A DNA stretch of 64,000 nucleotides, taken from Martinezella lusitana. GTDB taxonomy: Bacteria; Pseudomonadota; Alphaproteobacteria; Rhizobiales; Rhizobiaceae. The notes beneath the pieces are model-generated. The model did no database searches and was not told where the DNA came from. It was given only the letters and a program-made list of their open reading frames with translations. The stretch covers positions 429,682-493,681 of the forward strand of contig NZ_JACHBG010000004.1 of assembly GCF_014207095.1 (NCBI RefSeq), read 5' to 3'. The position numbers were made by a program, and so were the translations under genes. Shown here one piece after another: positions 20,333 to 30,681 of this stretch (position 1 is its first letter; each line of letters begins with the position of its first letter).

Positions 20333-20839
20333 ATGGAGATGATGGTGCTAGATAGGCAGCGTATGGATCCGGCGCTTTATCGCGATGCCATGAGCCGCTA
20401 TGCGGGGCATGTGCAATTGGTGACGACGGCGCTCGGCAAAGAGCGGCGCGGTGTCACGATCACGGCTGCATGCTCGGTGTCGGACAGCCCGGCCACCGTT
20501 CTGATCTGCCTCAACAACAGCAATGAGAAGAACGATATCTTCTTCAATAGCGGTATTTTCGCCTTGAATACGCTTGGTGCTGACCACCAATCGCTCGCGG
20601 ATGCCTTTTCCGGCAAGACGCAGCTGACGACGGATGAGCGTTTCGCTTCCGGTAAATTCGAGACACTGGTGACCGGGGCGCCGGTGCTATCGGATGCACT
20701 CGCTGCTTTCGATTGCCGCGTTATCGAGATCAAGCAGGCATCGACGCACAACATCATCTTCGGTGAAGTCATGGGCGTCCGCTATAGCGAGCCGAAGCCG
20801 GCATTGCTCTATATGAACCGGGGCTATCACGCGCTATAA
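20333..20839 (+). CDS. flavin reductase-like FMN-binding protein
   Basis: A 168-residue flavin reductase-like (split-barrel FMN-binding) protein. Landmarks are YAGHVQLVTTALGKERRGVTITAACSVSDSPATVLICLNNSN and FALNTLGADHQSLADAFSGK, typical of the RutF/HpaC group that supplies reduced flavin to a monooxygenase. Several close ATG codons (20333, 20339, 20342) could be the start; GGAG sits among them and none is clearly best. It is 19 bp upstream of the MoxR gene, so probably co-transcribed with the cox-like accessory cluster, which is unusual company for it. Confidence 0.85.
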   Translation: MEMMVLDRQRMDPALYRDAMSRYAGHVQLVTTALGKERRGVTITAACSVSDSPATVLICLNNSNEKNDIFFNSGIFALNTLGADHQSLADAFSGKTQLTTDERFASGKFETLVTGAPVLSDALAAFDCRVIEIKQASTHNIIFGEVMGVRYSEPKPALLYMNRGYHAL

Positions 20840-20858
20840 CCCCTGCAAGGGAGTTATC

Positions 20859-21791
20859 ATGGCGGATCAAAAATCATCTAATGCGTTGCCGGGATCGATC
20901 GAGGAGACGATGGCTCTGCTTGCGGAGCACGACTATCTGGCCGGGCGCGCGCTTGGCACGGTCCTCTTCCTGGCATTGAAAATGAAGCGGCCGCTCTTTC
21001 TGGAGGGCGAAGCCGGTGTCGGCAAGACCGAGATTGCCAAGGTTCTATCCAAGGCGCTCGACCGACCGCTCATCCGGCTGCAATGCTATGAAGGGCTCGA
21101 TGTTTCATCCGCCGTCTATGAATGGAACTATCCGGCACAGATGCTGGAAATCCGGCTTGCCGAAGCATCCGGTCTGACCGATCGCGATCGCATCGAAGCC
21201 GATATCTTCTCCGAACGCTATCTGATCCGCCGACCGGTGCTGCAGGCGCTTTCCGGTCTTGGCGGACGCGCACCGGTGTTTCTGATCGATGAACTTGACC
21301 GCACGGACGAGGCCTTTGAGGCATTCCTGTTGGAAGTGCTGTCCGATTTTCAGGTCACGCTGCCGGAGCTTGGGACGATCCGTGCGGCTGAGCCGCCCAT
21401 CGTCATTATCACCACGAACCGGACGCGTGAGGTGCACGACGCTCTCAAGCGACGATGCCTCTATCATTGGGTCGACTATCCGCAAGCCGAGCAGGAGCTG
21501 GAGATCATCCGCCGCAAGGTGCCGGGCTGCAACGAAGTCTTGTCTCGCCAGATCGTCGCCTATGTGCAGAAGCTCCGCACGCTCGATCTTTACAAGAATC
21601 CCGGTGTTGCCGAGACGATCGACTGGGCGACGGCCTTGACCGAACTCGACCGGCTCGCGCTCGACCCGGAGACGATCTCAGACACGCTGGGGACGCTCCT
21701 GAAATACCAGGACGATATAGCCCGCATTCAAGGCGGCGAGGGTAAACGTGTGCTCGACGACGTGAAATCCGAACTGCTTGCGGCGGGATGA
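20859..21791 (+). CDS. MoxR/CoxD-type AAA+ ATPase
   Basis: A 310-residue MoxR-family AAA+ ATPase. Walker A is GEAGVGKTEI (about residues 50-60), Walker B VFLIDELDRTDEAFEAFLLEVLSDF (about 140-165), sensor 1 IITTNRTREVHDALKRRC. It lies directly before a VWA-domain gene, the MoxR/VWA pairing of the carbon monoxide dehydrogenase maturation system (CoxD-CoxE), in which CoxD acts on the active-site cluster of a molybdenum hydroxylase. Here it is followed by CoxE-like and XdhC-like genes, matching that arrangement. Confidence 0.93.
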   Translation: MADQKSSNALPGSIEETMALLAEHDYLAGRALGTVLFLALKMKRPLFLEGEAGVGKTEIAKVLSKALDRPLIRLQCYEGLDVSSAVYEWNYPAQMLEIRLAEASGLTDRDRIEADIFSERYLIRRPVLQALSGLGGRAPVFLIDELDRTDEAFEAFLLEVLSDFQVTLPELGTIRAAEPPIVIITTNRTREVHDALKRRCLYHWVDYPQAEQELEIIRRKVPGCNEVLSRQIVAYVQKLRTLDLYKNPGVAETIDWATALTELDRLALDPETISDTLGTLLKYQDDIARIQGGEGKRVLDDVKSELLAAG

Positions 21792-21794
21792 GCC

Positions 21795-23042
21795 ATGGAA
21801 CCGGGTGCGCAAGATGGCATTATTCTTGCGCCGTCACCGCCCGGTGATGGTCGCTTGGCCGACAATATCGTGCTGTTCGGCCGTGCCCTTCGCAAGGCCG
21901 GGCCGAAGATCGGGCCTGGTGCGATTGCCGATGCCATTGAGGCAGTCGAGGCAATCGGTATCGGCTCCCGCGAGGAATTCCACGCCGCTCTTTGTTCGGT
22001 CTTCGTGAAGCGCCATGAGGATCTCGCCGTTTTCGATGAGGCATTCCGGCTGTTCTGGCGCTCTCGCGATCTTGTTTCGAAGATGATCGCCATGATGTCG
22101 CCGGTCGCACCTGACAATCGCGAGAAGGAAAAACCGAAACCCGGCGAAACAAGAGCCGGCGATGCCTTGCTCGGTGATCGTGACGACCGTCGACCGCAGC
22201 GTGAGACGCCCGACATCGAAATCGATGCCCGCTTCACCACATCAGGAAGCGAAGTTCTGCGCCGGTTGGATTTTGCCCAGATGTCGGCAGCCGAGATCGC
22301 CGTTGCCAAGAAGGAGCTCGCCAAGCTGCAATTGCCGTTGGACCGGGTGCGGACGCGCCGCTTCGCGCCGTCGCATGCTTCAGTCAAGGTCGATCCTCGT
22401 GCGACGATGCGGTCCGCCTTGCGTACCGGCGGTGCTCTGATCCTGCCGCGCTTTCGGCAGCCCAGAGAGATACAGCCGCCGCTCGTGGTGCTTGCCGATA
22501 TCTCGGGCTCGATGAGCCAGTACACACGCATCTTTCTGCATTTCCTCCATGTGCTGACCGAGCGGCGCCGGCGCGTTCATACCTTCCTGTTCGGTACGCG
22601 CCTTACCAATGTCACCAGGGCCATGCGCCACAAGGATCCGGACCAGGCGCTTGACGAATGCGCCGCAGCGGTGCGCGACTGGTCGGGAGGAACGAGGATC
22701 GGCGAGACGCTGAAGGAATTCAATCGGCTATGGGCGCGCCGGGTGCTGGGGCAGGGCGCGATCGTGCTTTTGATCACCGATGGGCTGGAGCGCGAGGGAG
22801 TGGAACTGCTTGCCGAGGAGATGGATCGCCTTCATCGCTCCTGCCGGCGGCTGATCTGGCTCAATCCGCTGCTGCGCTTCGAAGGCTTCGAGGCGCGGGC
22901 TCGCGGCGTAAAAGCGATGCTGCCGCATGTTGACGAATTCCGTCCCGTTCACAATCTATTATCTCTGGCCGATCTCGTATCGGCTCTCACCGCCGGCCGC
23001 GCGGGCGCTTACGATCCGCGCCGGTTTCTCGGCAAGTCATGA
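21795..23042 (+). CDS. CoxE-like VWA domain protein
   Basis: A 415-residue protein with a C-terminal von Willebrand A domain. The MIDAS metal site is DISGSMSQYTR (about residue 233), after an N-terminal helical region (about 20-120) and a basic linker RVRTRRFAPS. The pattern matches the VWA containing CoxE-like family, partner of MoxR/CoxD ATPases. It starts 3 bp after the MoxR stop. Role in metalloenzyme maturation is inferred from the family and neighbours. Confidence 0.9.
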   Translation: MEPGAQDGIILAPSPPGDGRLADNIVLFGRALRKAGPKIGPGAIADAIEAVEAIGIGSREEFHAALCSVFVKRHEDLAVFDEAFRLFWRSRDLVSKMIAMMSPVAPDNREKEKPKPGETRAGDALLGDRDDRRPQRETPDIEIDARFTTSGSEVLRRLDFAQMSAAEIAVAKKELAKLQLPLDRVRTRRFAPSHASVKVDPRATMRSALRTGGALILPRFRQPREIQPPLVVLADISGSMSQYTRIFLHFLHVLTERRRRVHTFLFGTRLTNVTRAMRHKDPDQALDECAAAVRDWSGGTRIGETLKEFNRLWARRVLGQGAIVLLITDGLEREGVELLAEEMDRLHRSCRRLIWLNPLLRFEGFEARARGVKAMLPHVDEFRPVHNLLSLADLVSALTAGRAGAYDPRRFLGKS

Positions 23043-23049
23043 GGCTTCG

Positions 23050-23378
23050 ATGTCAGATATATCCGAAAGTCTGGATCCGCTTGTCATTGCGGAGGAATGG
23101 GTGTCGGCAGGCCGCAACGTGGCCATGGCGACGGTCGTCGATACCTGGGGCTCGGCGCCGCGCCCGTCGGGCAGCCATCTGGTGATCGACGGCGAGGGCA
23201 ATTTTCACGGTTCTGTTTCCGGCGGCTGCGTTGAAGGCGCCGTGATTACAGAGGCGCTTGACGTCATCGAAACCGGCAAGTCCCGCATGCTGGAATTCGG
23301 CGTTGCCGATGAGACGGCCTGGCGTGTCGGCCTTTCCTGTGGCGGCCGCATCCGCGTCTATGTGGAAAGGCTGGGCTG

Positions 23379-23379
<1 letters not shown>
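23050..23379 (+). CDS. XdhC/CoxI N-terminal domain protein
   Basis: A 109-residue stand-alone XdhC/CoxI-type domain: VATVVDTWGSAPRPSGSHLVIDGEGNFHGSVSGGCVEGAVI is its diagnostic core, with the conserved Cys in GGCVEG and a second in SCGGRI. XdhC proteins bind molybdenum cofactor and assist its sulfuration and insertion into xanthine dehydrogenase-type enzymes. The start at 23050 follows the VWA stop by 7 bp; a longer frame lies inside that gene. It overlaps the next gene by 1 bp (TGATG). Confidence 0.9.
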
Positions 23380-24082
<703 letters not shown>

Positions 24083-24086
<4 letters not shown>

Positions 24087-25717
24087 TCTTTGGAGAGTTT
24101 CCGACGGTGGAAGCCGAAGGTGCTGTTCTCGCGCATTCCGTCCGGCTGTCCGACGGTAGTTTCGCCAAGGGGCACAAGCTTGATCGGGGAGATATCGAAC
24201 GTCTGGCGACTGACGGCATCAACCGCGTCATCGCCGCTCGTATCGAGCCGGGCGATCTCATGGAGGACGAGGCCGCCGAACAACTGGCGCGAGCAATTGC
24301 TCCAGATCACCTGACTTTCTCGGAGGCGGCAACGGGGCGCGTCAACGTTCACAGCACTGTCGACGGGCTCTTCGTTGCAGACCGAGCGGCCGTCGACGGG
24401 CTGAACAGCGTGGATCCCGCAATCACCCTTGCCTGTCTGGCCGATCATGTGCCGGTCCGTTCGGGCGACATGGTTGCCACCTTCAAGATCATTCCGCTGG
24501 CTGTCTCGGGAAGCAAGGTGGCGGCAGGCGTCGAGATCCTACGACGCACCACCGTCTTCGAGGTCAAGCCGTTCCAGCCACATGCGGTGTCGCTCGTGGC
24601 GACGGAGCTGCCGTCCTTGAAGACAACAGTCATGGACAAGACGGCCCGCATCCTCTCGCAGCGGCTGCAAGCGGCAGGCAGCATCCTTCAGCGGGAAGAA
24701 CGCGTCGCTCATCGGGACGGTGTGGTTGCAGACGCGATCACTCGTGCACTCAAAGCGACGGATCGCTTGCCGAAGCTGGTGATCGTTTTTGGCGCGTCTG
24801 CCGTCATCGATGCCGACGACGTCATCCCGGCTGCCATCCGGCTTGCGGGGGGTGAGGTTGTGCAGGTCGGAATGCCCGTCGATCCTGGCAATCTGCTGGT
24901 GCTCGGAAGAGTAGGCAACGTGCACATCGTCGGGGCACCCGGATGCGCGCGCAGCCCAAAGGAAAACGGCTTTGACTGGGTTCTTGATCGCATATTAGCC
25001 GGCGAACAACCGACCTCGCGAGATATAAGCGGCTTGGGCGTGGGAGGGCTGCTCATGGAAATTCAGTCGCGGCCACGGCCACGCGATATCGCCGCAAAGC
25101 CAGTGGCAGCGATCGAGGTTGCTATTGTCCTGTTGGCTGCCGGCAGGGCCAGCCGCATGGGCGAGGGCGGTGCTCACAAGCTTCTGGCCGAGTTCGACGG
25201 CATTTCGCTGGTTCGCCGATCGGCGTCGACCGCGATGGCCGGTGGAGCCTCTGCTGTGGTCACCGTGACGGGACATCGTCGGGACGACATCGAGCGGGCA
25301 CTCGAAGGCCTCGATATCACGCGGGTGTATAATCCGGATTACGCATCCGGCATGGCGAGTTCCCTGGTTGCAGGTGTCGGCACGCAAGCTGCTCAGCGGG
25401 CGGACGGTGTGCTTGTCATGCTCGCGGACATGCCGGGCATCACCAGCGACGATCTGAGGACACTGATCACGGCATTTCGCAGGACGAACGGCCAGGCGAT
25501 CGTACGGGCGGTATCGAGCGGCAAGCGCGGCAATCCCGTCATTCTGCCCAGATCTGTGTTGAATGCCGTCATGCGGCTCGAGGGTGATGTCGGCGCCCGG
25601 CATATTATCGAAACATCGGGGTTATCGGTGATTGACGTTGACATCGGCGATGCGGCACATCTCGATGTCGATACGCCCGAAGCTGTGGTCGCAGCCGGAG
25701 GAGTGCTGAAGGGATAG
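24083..25717 (+). CDS. fused molybdopterin-binding / MobA-like nucleotidyltransferase protein
   Basis: A 544-residue two-domain protein. The N-terminal part (about 1-335) resembles molybdopterin-binding (MoaB/MogA/MoeA-type) domains, with FPTVEAEGAVLAHSVRLSDG and a later strand LVIVFGASAVIDADDVIPAAIRLAGG. The C-terminal part (about 345-540) is an NTP-transferase of the MocA/MobA type: LLAAGRASRMGEG, HKLLAEFDG, VMLADMPGITSDDLRTL. It probably attaches CMP (or GMP) to molybdopterin for xanthine dehydrogenase-family enzymes. The fusion of both functions is as seen in some cox/xdh accessory loci. It overlaps the XdhC-like gene by 4 bp. Confidence 0.85.
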
Positions 25718-25720
25718 GGA

Positions 25721-26041
25721 ATGGACAATACAGATATCGAGGAAATGTTTCAGTCGCTCGGGCCTGTGACCATCAAGCGGATGTTCGGCGGCAAGGGCAT
25801 CTATCATATGGGCCGGATATTGGCGCTGGAAGTGGACGATGAAATTCTACTGAAGGCCGACGACGCTAGTGCTTCCGAATTCGAAGCTGCCGGCGCGCGA
25901 CGCTGGGCCTTTGAGAGCAAGAAGGGCAAGGCCGTCAATATGCCCTATTGGTCTATTCCCGAGGACGCCTTCGACGATCCGGATGTGATGTCGCGTTGGG
26001 TGAGGCTCGCCTATGAGGCGGCATTGCGCGCGGATAAATAG
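25721..26041 (+). CDS. TfoX N-terminal domain protein
   Basis: A 106-residue protein of the TfoX N-terminal domain family: MFQSLGPVTIKRMFGGKGIYHMGRILALEVDDEILLKAD is the family core and FEAAGARRWAFESKKGKAVNMPYWSIPED its second half. Full-length TfoX regulates competence in Gammaproteobacteria, but single-domain forms in Rhizobiales are of unknown function. It lies 3 bp after the molybdopterin-transferase gene, so may be the last gene of that operon. Confidence 0.88.
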   Translation: MDNTDIEEMFQSLGPVTIKRMFGGKGIYHMGRILALEVDDEILLKADDASASEFEAAGARRWAFESKKGKAVNMPYWSIPEDAFDDPDVMSRWVRLAYEAALRADK

Positions 26042-26228
26042 ATAGGCAGCGCTGCGTTGGGATGAATGGCCGTGACGCCGGCTGATCCAGCGGCAGCTCT
26101 TTCAAAGAAGCGGTTGAGCAAATGTACTGGAGCATTTCTGCCTTCAATGACGTTGCGGAAATGCTTTACCTCTCTGCTACGATGCAATCTAGGAAGCAAA
26201 TCCGCCGCGCATTTTTACCGGTGCTGTT

Positions 26229-26861
26229 TTATGCCCAACGTTCGCAAAAGGCTTCGATGTCGCTTGACTGAAAGTCTGCGAGCCGCGCCATGATAGTTTC
26301 GAATGGCCAGTTCCACCAGGCGATGGATGTCAGTCTCTCCGCAATGGCTCGCGAGAACCGCTCGCGAATGAACTTCGCCGGAACACCGCCGACAATGGTA
26401 TATGGCTCGACGTTCTTGGTGACGACCGCTCCGGCAGCGAGAACGGCACCGTCTCCGACGGTTACGCCCGGAAGAACAATGACCCCGTGACCGATCCACA
26501 CGTCGTTGCCGATGATGGCGCGATCCTGCTTGCGCTCATCGAAAAAGGCATGGTCGCGCATGGCTTCGGCGGAGTAATATTCCGGGCAGTAAGTGAAGCG
26601 GTGCATCGACGGGCGATCCATCGGGTGATTGGGCGCGCCGATCCGCACTTCCGCCGCGATGGCGCAGAACTTTCCGATCGTTGCATCCCCGACCATGCAG
26701 CGTTGCCCCAGATAGGAATAATCACCGAGTTCAACCGCATGTAGCGATGTATCCGCCAGGATCTCGCAGCATTTGCCTATGCTCGAATCTTTGATGCTGG
26801 CCGATGGGTGGATGACGGTCTCGGCGATTTTGGGGCGATTTGGTTGTGCGGTCTGGTCCAT
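26229..26861 (-). CDS. hexapeptide-repeat acetyltransferase (phosphonate-locus type)
   Basis: A 210-residue left-handed beta-helix acetyltransferase with hexapeptide repeats ([71 protein letters not shown]). The insert [22 protein letters not shown] is typical of the chloramphenicol/phosphonate-locus acetyltransferase group. The catalytic His is probably in the NHPMDR or RFTYCP part. No phn genes are adjacent. The start at 26861 is preferred: it begins the repeat-bearing region, and the extra upstream residues look untranslated. Confidence 0.8.
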   Translation of the reverse strand: MDQTAQPNRPKIAETVIHPSASIKDSSIGKCCEILADTSLHAVELGDYSYLGQRCMVGDATIGKFCAIAAEVRIGAPNHPMDRPSMHRFTYCPEYYSAEAMRDHAFFDERKQDRAIIGNDVWIGHGVIVLPGVTVGDGAVLAAGAVVTKNVEPYTIVGGVPAKFIRERFSRAIAERLTSIAWWNWPFETIMARLADFQSSDIEAFCERWA

Positions 26862-27075
26862 TGACAATCTCCAAGTTTCGCACTGCCTATCCGGGAACGG
26901 TGAAGCATATGTGACGCCGGGAAACGCAAGTTCAGCTGCGCGGCTCGCTGGTGCAGGAAATAGCAATCGAGGGATCTTGCCGCGCAGGCGCAAGGGTGGC
27001 GTCGCGGTAATCGCCTATGAAAATCATAGAGTTAGAGGGCTGGCAGCGAGTGCCTGGGATCGGGTGATCCGCGCC

Positions 27076-27498
27076 TTAGCGAAAGTCTTCTTCGCTCAGA
27101 TGCGAGATGGTTGCCTTGGCGAATTCGGAAAGTTGCAAGGGCAGGTCTTCGCGGCCGAACCAGCCGAAATCGGAGAGCTTGTCCGGCTCCATCAGCCGAG
27201 GCTCGCCGGAGAAGTCCTTGCATACATAGATCAGGGAGATCCAGTGCTGGCGATCTGCCTCTACGATCACTTCTTCGGTGCAGAGATAGTCGATCTTGCC
27301 GATCGAGAGGCCGCTTTCTTCTTCCGCCTCGCGGATAGCGGCTTTTGCGGCTGGCTCCATATGGTCGACCTTACCGCCGACGATGCTCCAGAAACCGGCC
27401 TCCGGCGCCTTGAGGCGCCGATACAGCAACAGTTTCCCGTCCCGCAATATTGCGAGACCGGTTCCTAAACCTGGGAAATCGATGCCGGGCTTGCCCAT
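27076..27498 (-). CDS. Nudix hydrolase
   Basis: A 140-residue Nudix hydrolase. The Nudix box GGKVDHMEPAAKAAIREAEEESG matches GX5EX7REUXEEXGU well. The N terminus begins GIDFPGLGTGLAILRDGKLLLYRR, the first strand expected for the fold. The enzyme cleaves a nucleoside diphosphate linked to another moiety; the specific substrate is not evident. It lies upstream of the DEAD-box helicase on the same strand, 37 bp past it. Confidence 0.88.
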   Translation of the reverse strand: MGKPGIDFPGLGTGLAILRDGKLLLYRRLKAPEAGFWSIVGGKVDHMEPAAKAAIREAEEESGLSIGKIDYLCTEEVIVEADRQHWISLIYVCKDFSGEPRLMEPDKLSDFGWFGREDLPLQLSEFAKATISHLSEEDFR

Positions 27499-27534
27499 GC
27501 GTACATCCCGAGGTGTGCTGCTGGATGGGAGCGA

Positions 27535-29091
27535 TCAGGCCTTGGCGTTGGCAACGATCAGCATGAAAGCCGGAATATCGTCGCCAAAACCGACTGGCGT
27601 CGGGCCGTCATCGTGGTCACGGTAGCGGTTGCGGCGTTCGCGATGATCGTCGTTGGCAGCGGGGAAGGGCCGGTTGTTGTTGCGAGAACCGTTGTTGGAC
27701 TTGTTATTGTTCTCAGACTTGCGCTCGTTTCTCACGCTCTCGGCCTTTGCTGGTGCTGCTTCGATCGCCACGACGCCATTATCCTCGACGTCGATATCAG
27801 ATTTATGACTCGAGGCGCTCCGGCCTCCGCGGCTGCGATCTCGATCGCGGCCCTTGTTCTTCTGGTCGCGGCGGCGGGAAGAACGATTGTCGTCCGTGCT
27901 CTCGTCGGCCGGCGGCAGCGACGAGAGGTCGCCGTTAAGCCACTGAACATCTTCGCCAATGAGCTTTTCGATCGCGTCGACATGCTTGGTGTCGCGCTTC
28001 GTCACGATGGTGAAGGCAGCGCCCGAACGGCCGGCACGTCCGGTGCGGCCGATGCGGTGGACATAGTCTTCCGAGTGAATCGGAACATCGAAATTGAAGA
28101 CGTGGCTGACATCGGGGATGTCGAGGCCGCGTGCTGCAACGTCAGAGGCGACGAGCAGCTGCAGATTGCCGTCCTTGAAGTTCTGCAGCATGGCCATGCG
28201 CGAGCGCTGATCCATGTCGCCGTGCAGCGCGCCGGCGGAGAAGCCGTGGCGGTCCAACGAACGGAAGAGGTCGGACACGTCCTTCTTGCGATTGCAGAAG
28301 ATGATCGCGTTCTTCAGATCGGTCTGCTCGCGAATGAGATCGCGCAAAGTCGCGCGCTTCTCGTAATCCTTACCGTGCGAAGCGACGAAGCGTTGCGTCA
28401 CGGTCTTGGCCGTCGAGGCAGGCTTGGCGACTTCGACGCGTTCCGGGTTCTGCAGGAAGCGGTCGGCCAATTTCTGGATTTCGGTCGGCATCGTTGCCGA
28501 GAAGAACAGCGTCTGGCGCGTGAAGGGGATGAGCTTGGCGATACGCTCGATATCCGGGATGAAGCCCATGTCGAGCATGCGGTCCGCTTCGTCGATGACG
28601 AAGATTTCGACGCCGCTCATCAAGAGCTTGCCACGCTCGAAATGATCCAGCAGGCGGCCAGGCGTGCAGATCAGCACATCGGCGCCACGCTCGAGCTTGC
28701 GGTCCTGCTCTTCGAAGGAAACGCCGCCGATCAGAAGGGCGATGTTCAGGCGATGGTTCTTGCCGTACTTTTCGAAATTTTCAGCAACCTGGGCTGCCAG
28801 CTCGCGTGTCGGCTCCAGGATCAGCGTGCGCGGCATGCGGGCGCGGGCGCGGCCCTTTTCCAGCAGCGTCAGCATCGGCAGCACGAAAGAGGCCGTCTTG
28901 CCGGTTCCCGTCTGGGCGATGCCGCAAATGTCGCGGCGCTGGAGCGCAAAGGGGATGGCACCGGCCTGGATCGGAGTCGGTGTGGAGTAACCCGCGTCAG
29001 TCACCGCGGAAAGGACTTTTTGGCTCAGGCCAAGGTCAGCAAATGTTGTCAAAGGGAAAACTAGTTCCGTCTTGGTTCGGTCGAACACCAT
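27535..29091 (-). CDS. DEAD-box ATP-dependent RNA helicase (RhlE-type)
   Basis: A 518-residue DEAD-box helicase. The motifs are all present: Q-motif FADLGLSQKVLSAVTDAGYSTPTPIQ, Walker A AQTGTGKT, DEAD in VIDEADRMLDMGF, SAT in FFSATMPTEIQ, and HRIGRTGRAGRSG in the C-terminal domain. It ends in a low-complexity basic and asparagine-rich tail that probably binds RNA. RhlE-like helicases act in ribosome assembly and RNA turnover. The start at 29091 is chosen; no strong ribosome-binding site is visible there and an upstream in-frame start exists. Confidence 0.95.
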   Translation of the reverse strand: MVFDRTKTELVFPLTTFADLGLSQKVLSAVTDAGYSTPTPIQAGAIPFALQRRDICGIAQTGTGKTASFVLPMLTLLEKGRARARMPRTLILEPTRELAAQVAENFEKYGKNHRLNIALLIGGVSFEEQDRKLERGADVLICTPGRLLDHFERGKLLMSGVEIFVIDEADRMLDMGFIPDIERIAKLIPFTRQTLFFSATMPTEIQKLADRFLQNPERVEVAKPASTAKTVTQRFVASHGKDYEKRATLRDLIREQTDLKNAIIFCNRKKDVSDLFRSLDRHGFSAGALHGDMDQRSRMAMLQNFKDGNLQLLVASDVAARGLDIPDVSHVFNFDVPIHSEDYVHRIGRTGRAGRSGAAFTIVTKRDTKHVDAIEKLIGEDVQWLNGDLSSLPPADESTDDNRSSRRRDQKNKGRDRDRSRGGRSASSHKSDIDVEDNGVVAIEAAPAKAESVRNERKSENNNKSNNGSRNNNRPFPAANDDHRERRNRYRDHDDGPTPVGFGDDIPAFMLIVANAKA

Positions 29092-29249
29092 GAATCGACA
29101 CGCAACAACGTGCCGGAATGCAGCGCGACATAGAACCAAATACCTGCGAAGTCAAGGAAAGCGGGCGCTTCTATAGGCCTGAAGTTAATTCCTGGCGCAA
29201 TTTTCAGATTAGTGTCATCTTTGTTGCGCCTATGTCACAATTTTGGCGG

Positions 29250-30566
29250 CTAAATTGCGCCCATTCCACTGATGTAACTTGCAAGCTTCGTACCGGCATT
29301 GATGAAATACATCGGATCCACGGGGAGGCCGTTTTCCCTGACCTCATAGTGCAGATGCGTTCCCGTCGAGCGGCCGGTGCTGCCGGCGAGACCGACTATG
29401 CCGCCGCGGTCGACCTTGTCGCCAATCTTGACGAGCACCTGTTCCATATGGCCGTAGCGGGTGGATATTCCGTCGCCATGATCAATCTCGACCATGTTGC
29501 CGTAGCCGCCCGTCCAGCCGGCCGCTACGACCTTGCCGGGAGCCGTCGCCTTGATCTTTTCACCGGGGCTGAAGTGAAAATCGGTGCCTGTATGGAGAGC
29601 CAGCGTGCCAAAGAACGGGTCCTTGCGATTACCGAAAGGGCTGGTGACGAGCTTACCGGGTGCGGGGTTGCGGAACGGCAGGCTTTCTGCTGCGCCGCGT
29701 ACGGTCTCCAAATGCGTCAGCGCGGTATCGAGGTCGGCCATGGATTGCTCGAACTGATCGACATTCTCCGGCGCGGCATAAGGACCGCCAACGCCGCCGT
29801 CTTCGTCCTTGCCGGCGGTACTTGCCACCCCATTCGGAAGCTTGATGCCGACATTGTGCATGATTGACTGAATTTCGTTTGCCGTACCGGAGGCATCAGC
29901 GGTGAGATTGCGGATGCGGGTCAATTGGTCCTGTTCGATATGCTTCAGCGAAAGCGTCACCTTGGAGAAAACCCGATCGGCTCGATCCGCGACGGTTTCC
30001 GGAGCAGGAACATAGGCGAGGGTGGAGTTGTCAGGCGTTGCGTCCGCAGGCTTGCCCGAGGACAGAAGCTTCTCGATTGCCTTCGGTGCCGTCAGTTGCG
30101 CATGCTCATTCTTCGCCGCTGGCGCATTGACATCGGTCCGGGACCCCTTGTCCGTCAACCCGGAGCTTTCGGCCCGGTCGAGCAAGGCATTGAGCTTGCC
30201 GCCGCGTGAAGAGAGTTGCTGCTGCTGCTCGATGAGTTTGTCGACCTTTTCTTCCACCACCTGCTGATCGAGAAGCTGGCGGGAGGTAACGCGATCGACC
30301 TGCGCGCGCAGCGCGGCGATGCGATCTTCATAGTCGTATTGCATGCGGGCCTGGCGCGCCATCGTCGCACCGATCAGATCATCGCGCAGGACGAGGTAGG
30401 AGGTCGCCAGGAGGTAGCCAATCGAAAGGATACCGACCATACAGACGGCCAAAGCCGCCATCCACGGGCGCACGGTCATATGGCGCACCATATCGCCGCT
30501 GGCGAGGATGATGGTGTGATGGCGCTTTTGTTTGCCGAAAACCCGGTTTTGAGGCCTTGCTGTCAC
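29250..30566 (-). CDS. membrane-anchored M23 (LytM-type) metallopeptidase
   Basis: A 438-residue protein with an N-terminal membrane anchor (about 34-57), a coiled-coil region (about 75-120, rich in Q/E/R), a variable linker, and a C-terminal LytM/M23 peptidase domain. The zinc ligands are visible: HTGTDFHFSPGEK (H-x3-D) and HLHYEVR (H-x-H). These cleave peptidoglycan cross-links or regulate other amidases, and the coiled coil is typical of EnvC/NlpD-like activators. A short palindrome (GATGCC-TTTT-GGCATC, 30583-30598) lies upstream of the start. Confidence 0.9.
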   Translation of the reverse strand: MTARPQNRVFGKQKRHHTIILASGDMVRHMTVRPWMAALAVCMVGILSIGYLLATSYLVLRDDLIGATMARQARMQYDYEDRIAALRAQVDRVTSRQLLDQQVVEEKVDKLIEQQQQLSSRGGKLNALLDRAESSGLTDKGSRTDVNAPAAKNEHAQLTAPKAIEKLLSSGKPADATPDNSTLAYVPAPETVADRADRVFSKVTLSLKHIEQDQLTRIRNLTADASGTANEIQSIMHNVGIKLPNGVASTAGKDEDGGVGGPYAAPENVDQFEQSMADLDTALTHLETVRGAAESLPFRNPAPGKLVTSPFGNRKDPFFGTLALHTGTDFHFSPGEKIKATAPGKVVAAGWTGGYGNMVEIDHGDGISTRYGHMEQVLVKIGDKVDRGGIVGLAGSTGRSTGTHLHYEVRENGLPVDPMYFINAGTKLASYISGMGAI

Positions 30567-30681
30567 CGAGACTCTCCCAATCGATGCCTTTTGGCATCCA
30601 ATGGAAGTACACGGTATTATGGTTAACGAATGCTTTCTGTTTCAGTATTGATTGCCGGAAAAAGTGAGTTTTATCAGTATA

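Noticed and set aside
22927..23049. Longer N terminus for the first XdhC-like gene
   Set aside because: The extra residues lie inside the VWA gene in another frame and the 23050 start begins the conserved domain.
26042..26228. Short frames in the gap before the hexapeptide acetyltransferase gene
   Set aside because: The short frames on either strand show no ribosome-binding site, low family-like character and overlap each other; they look random.
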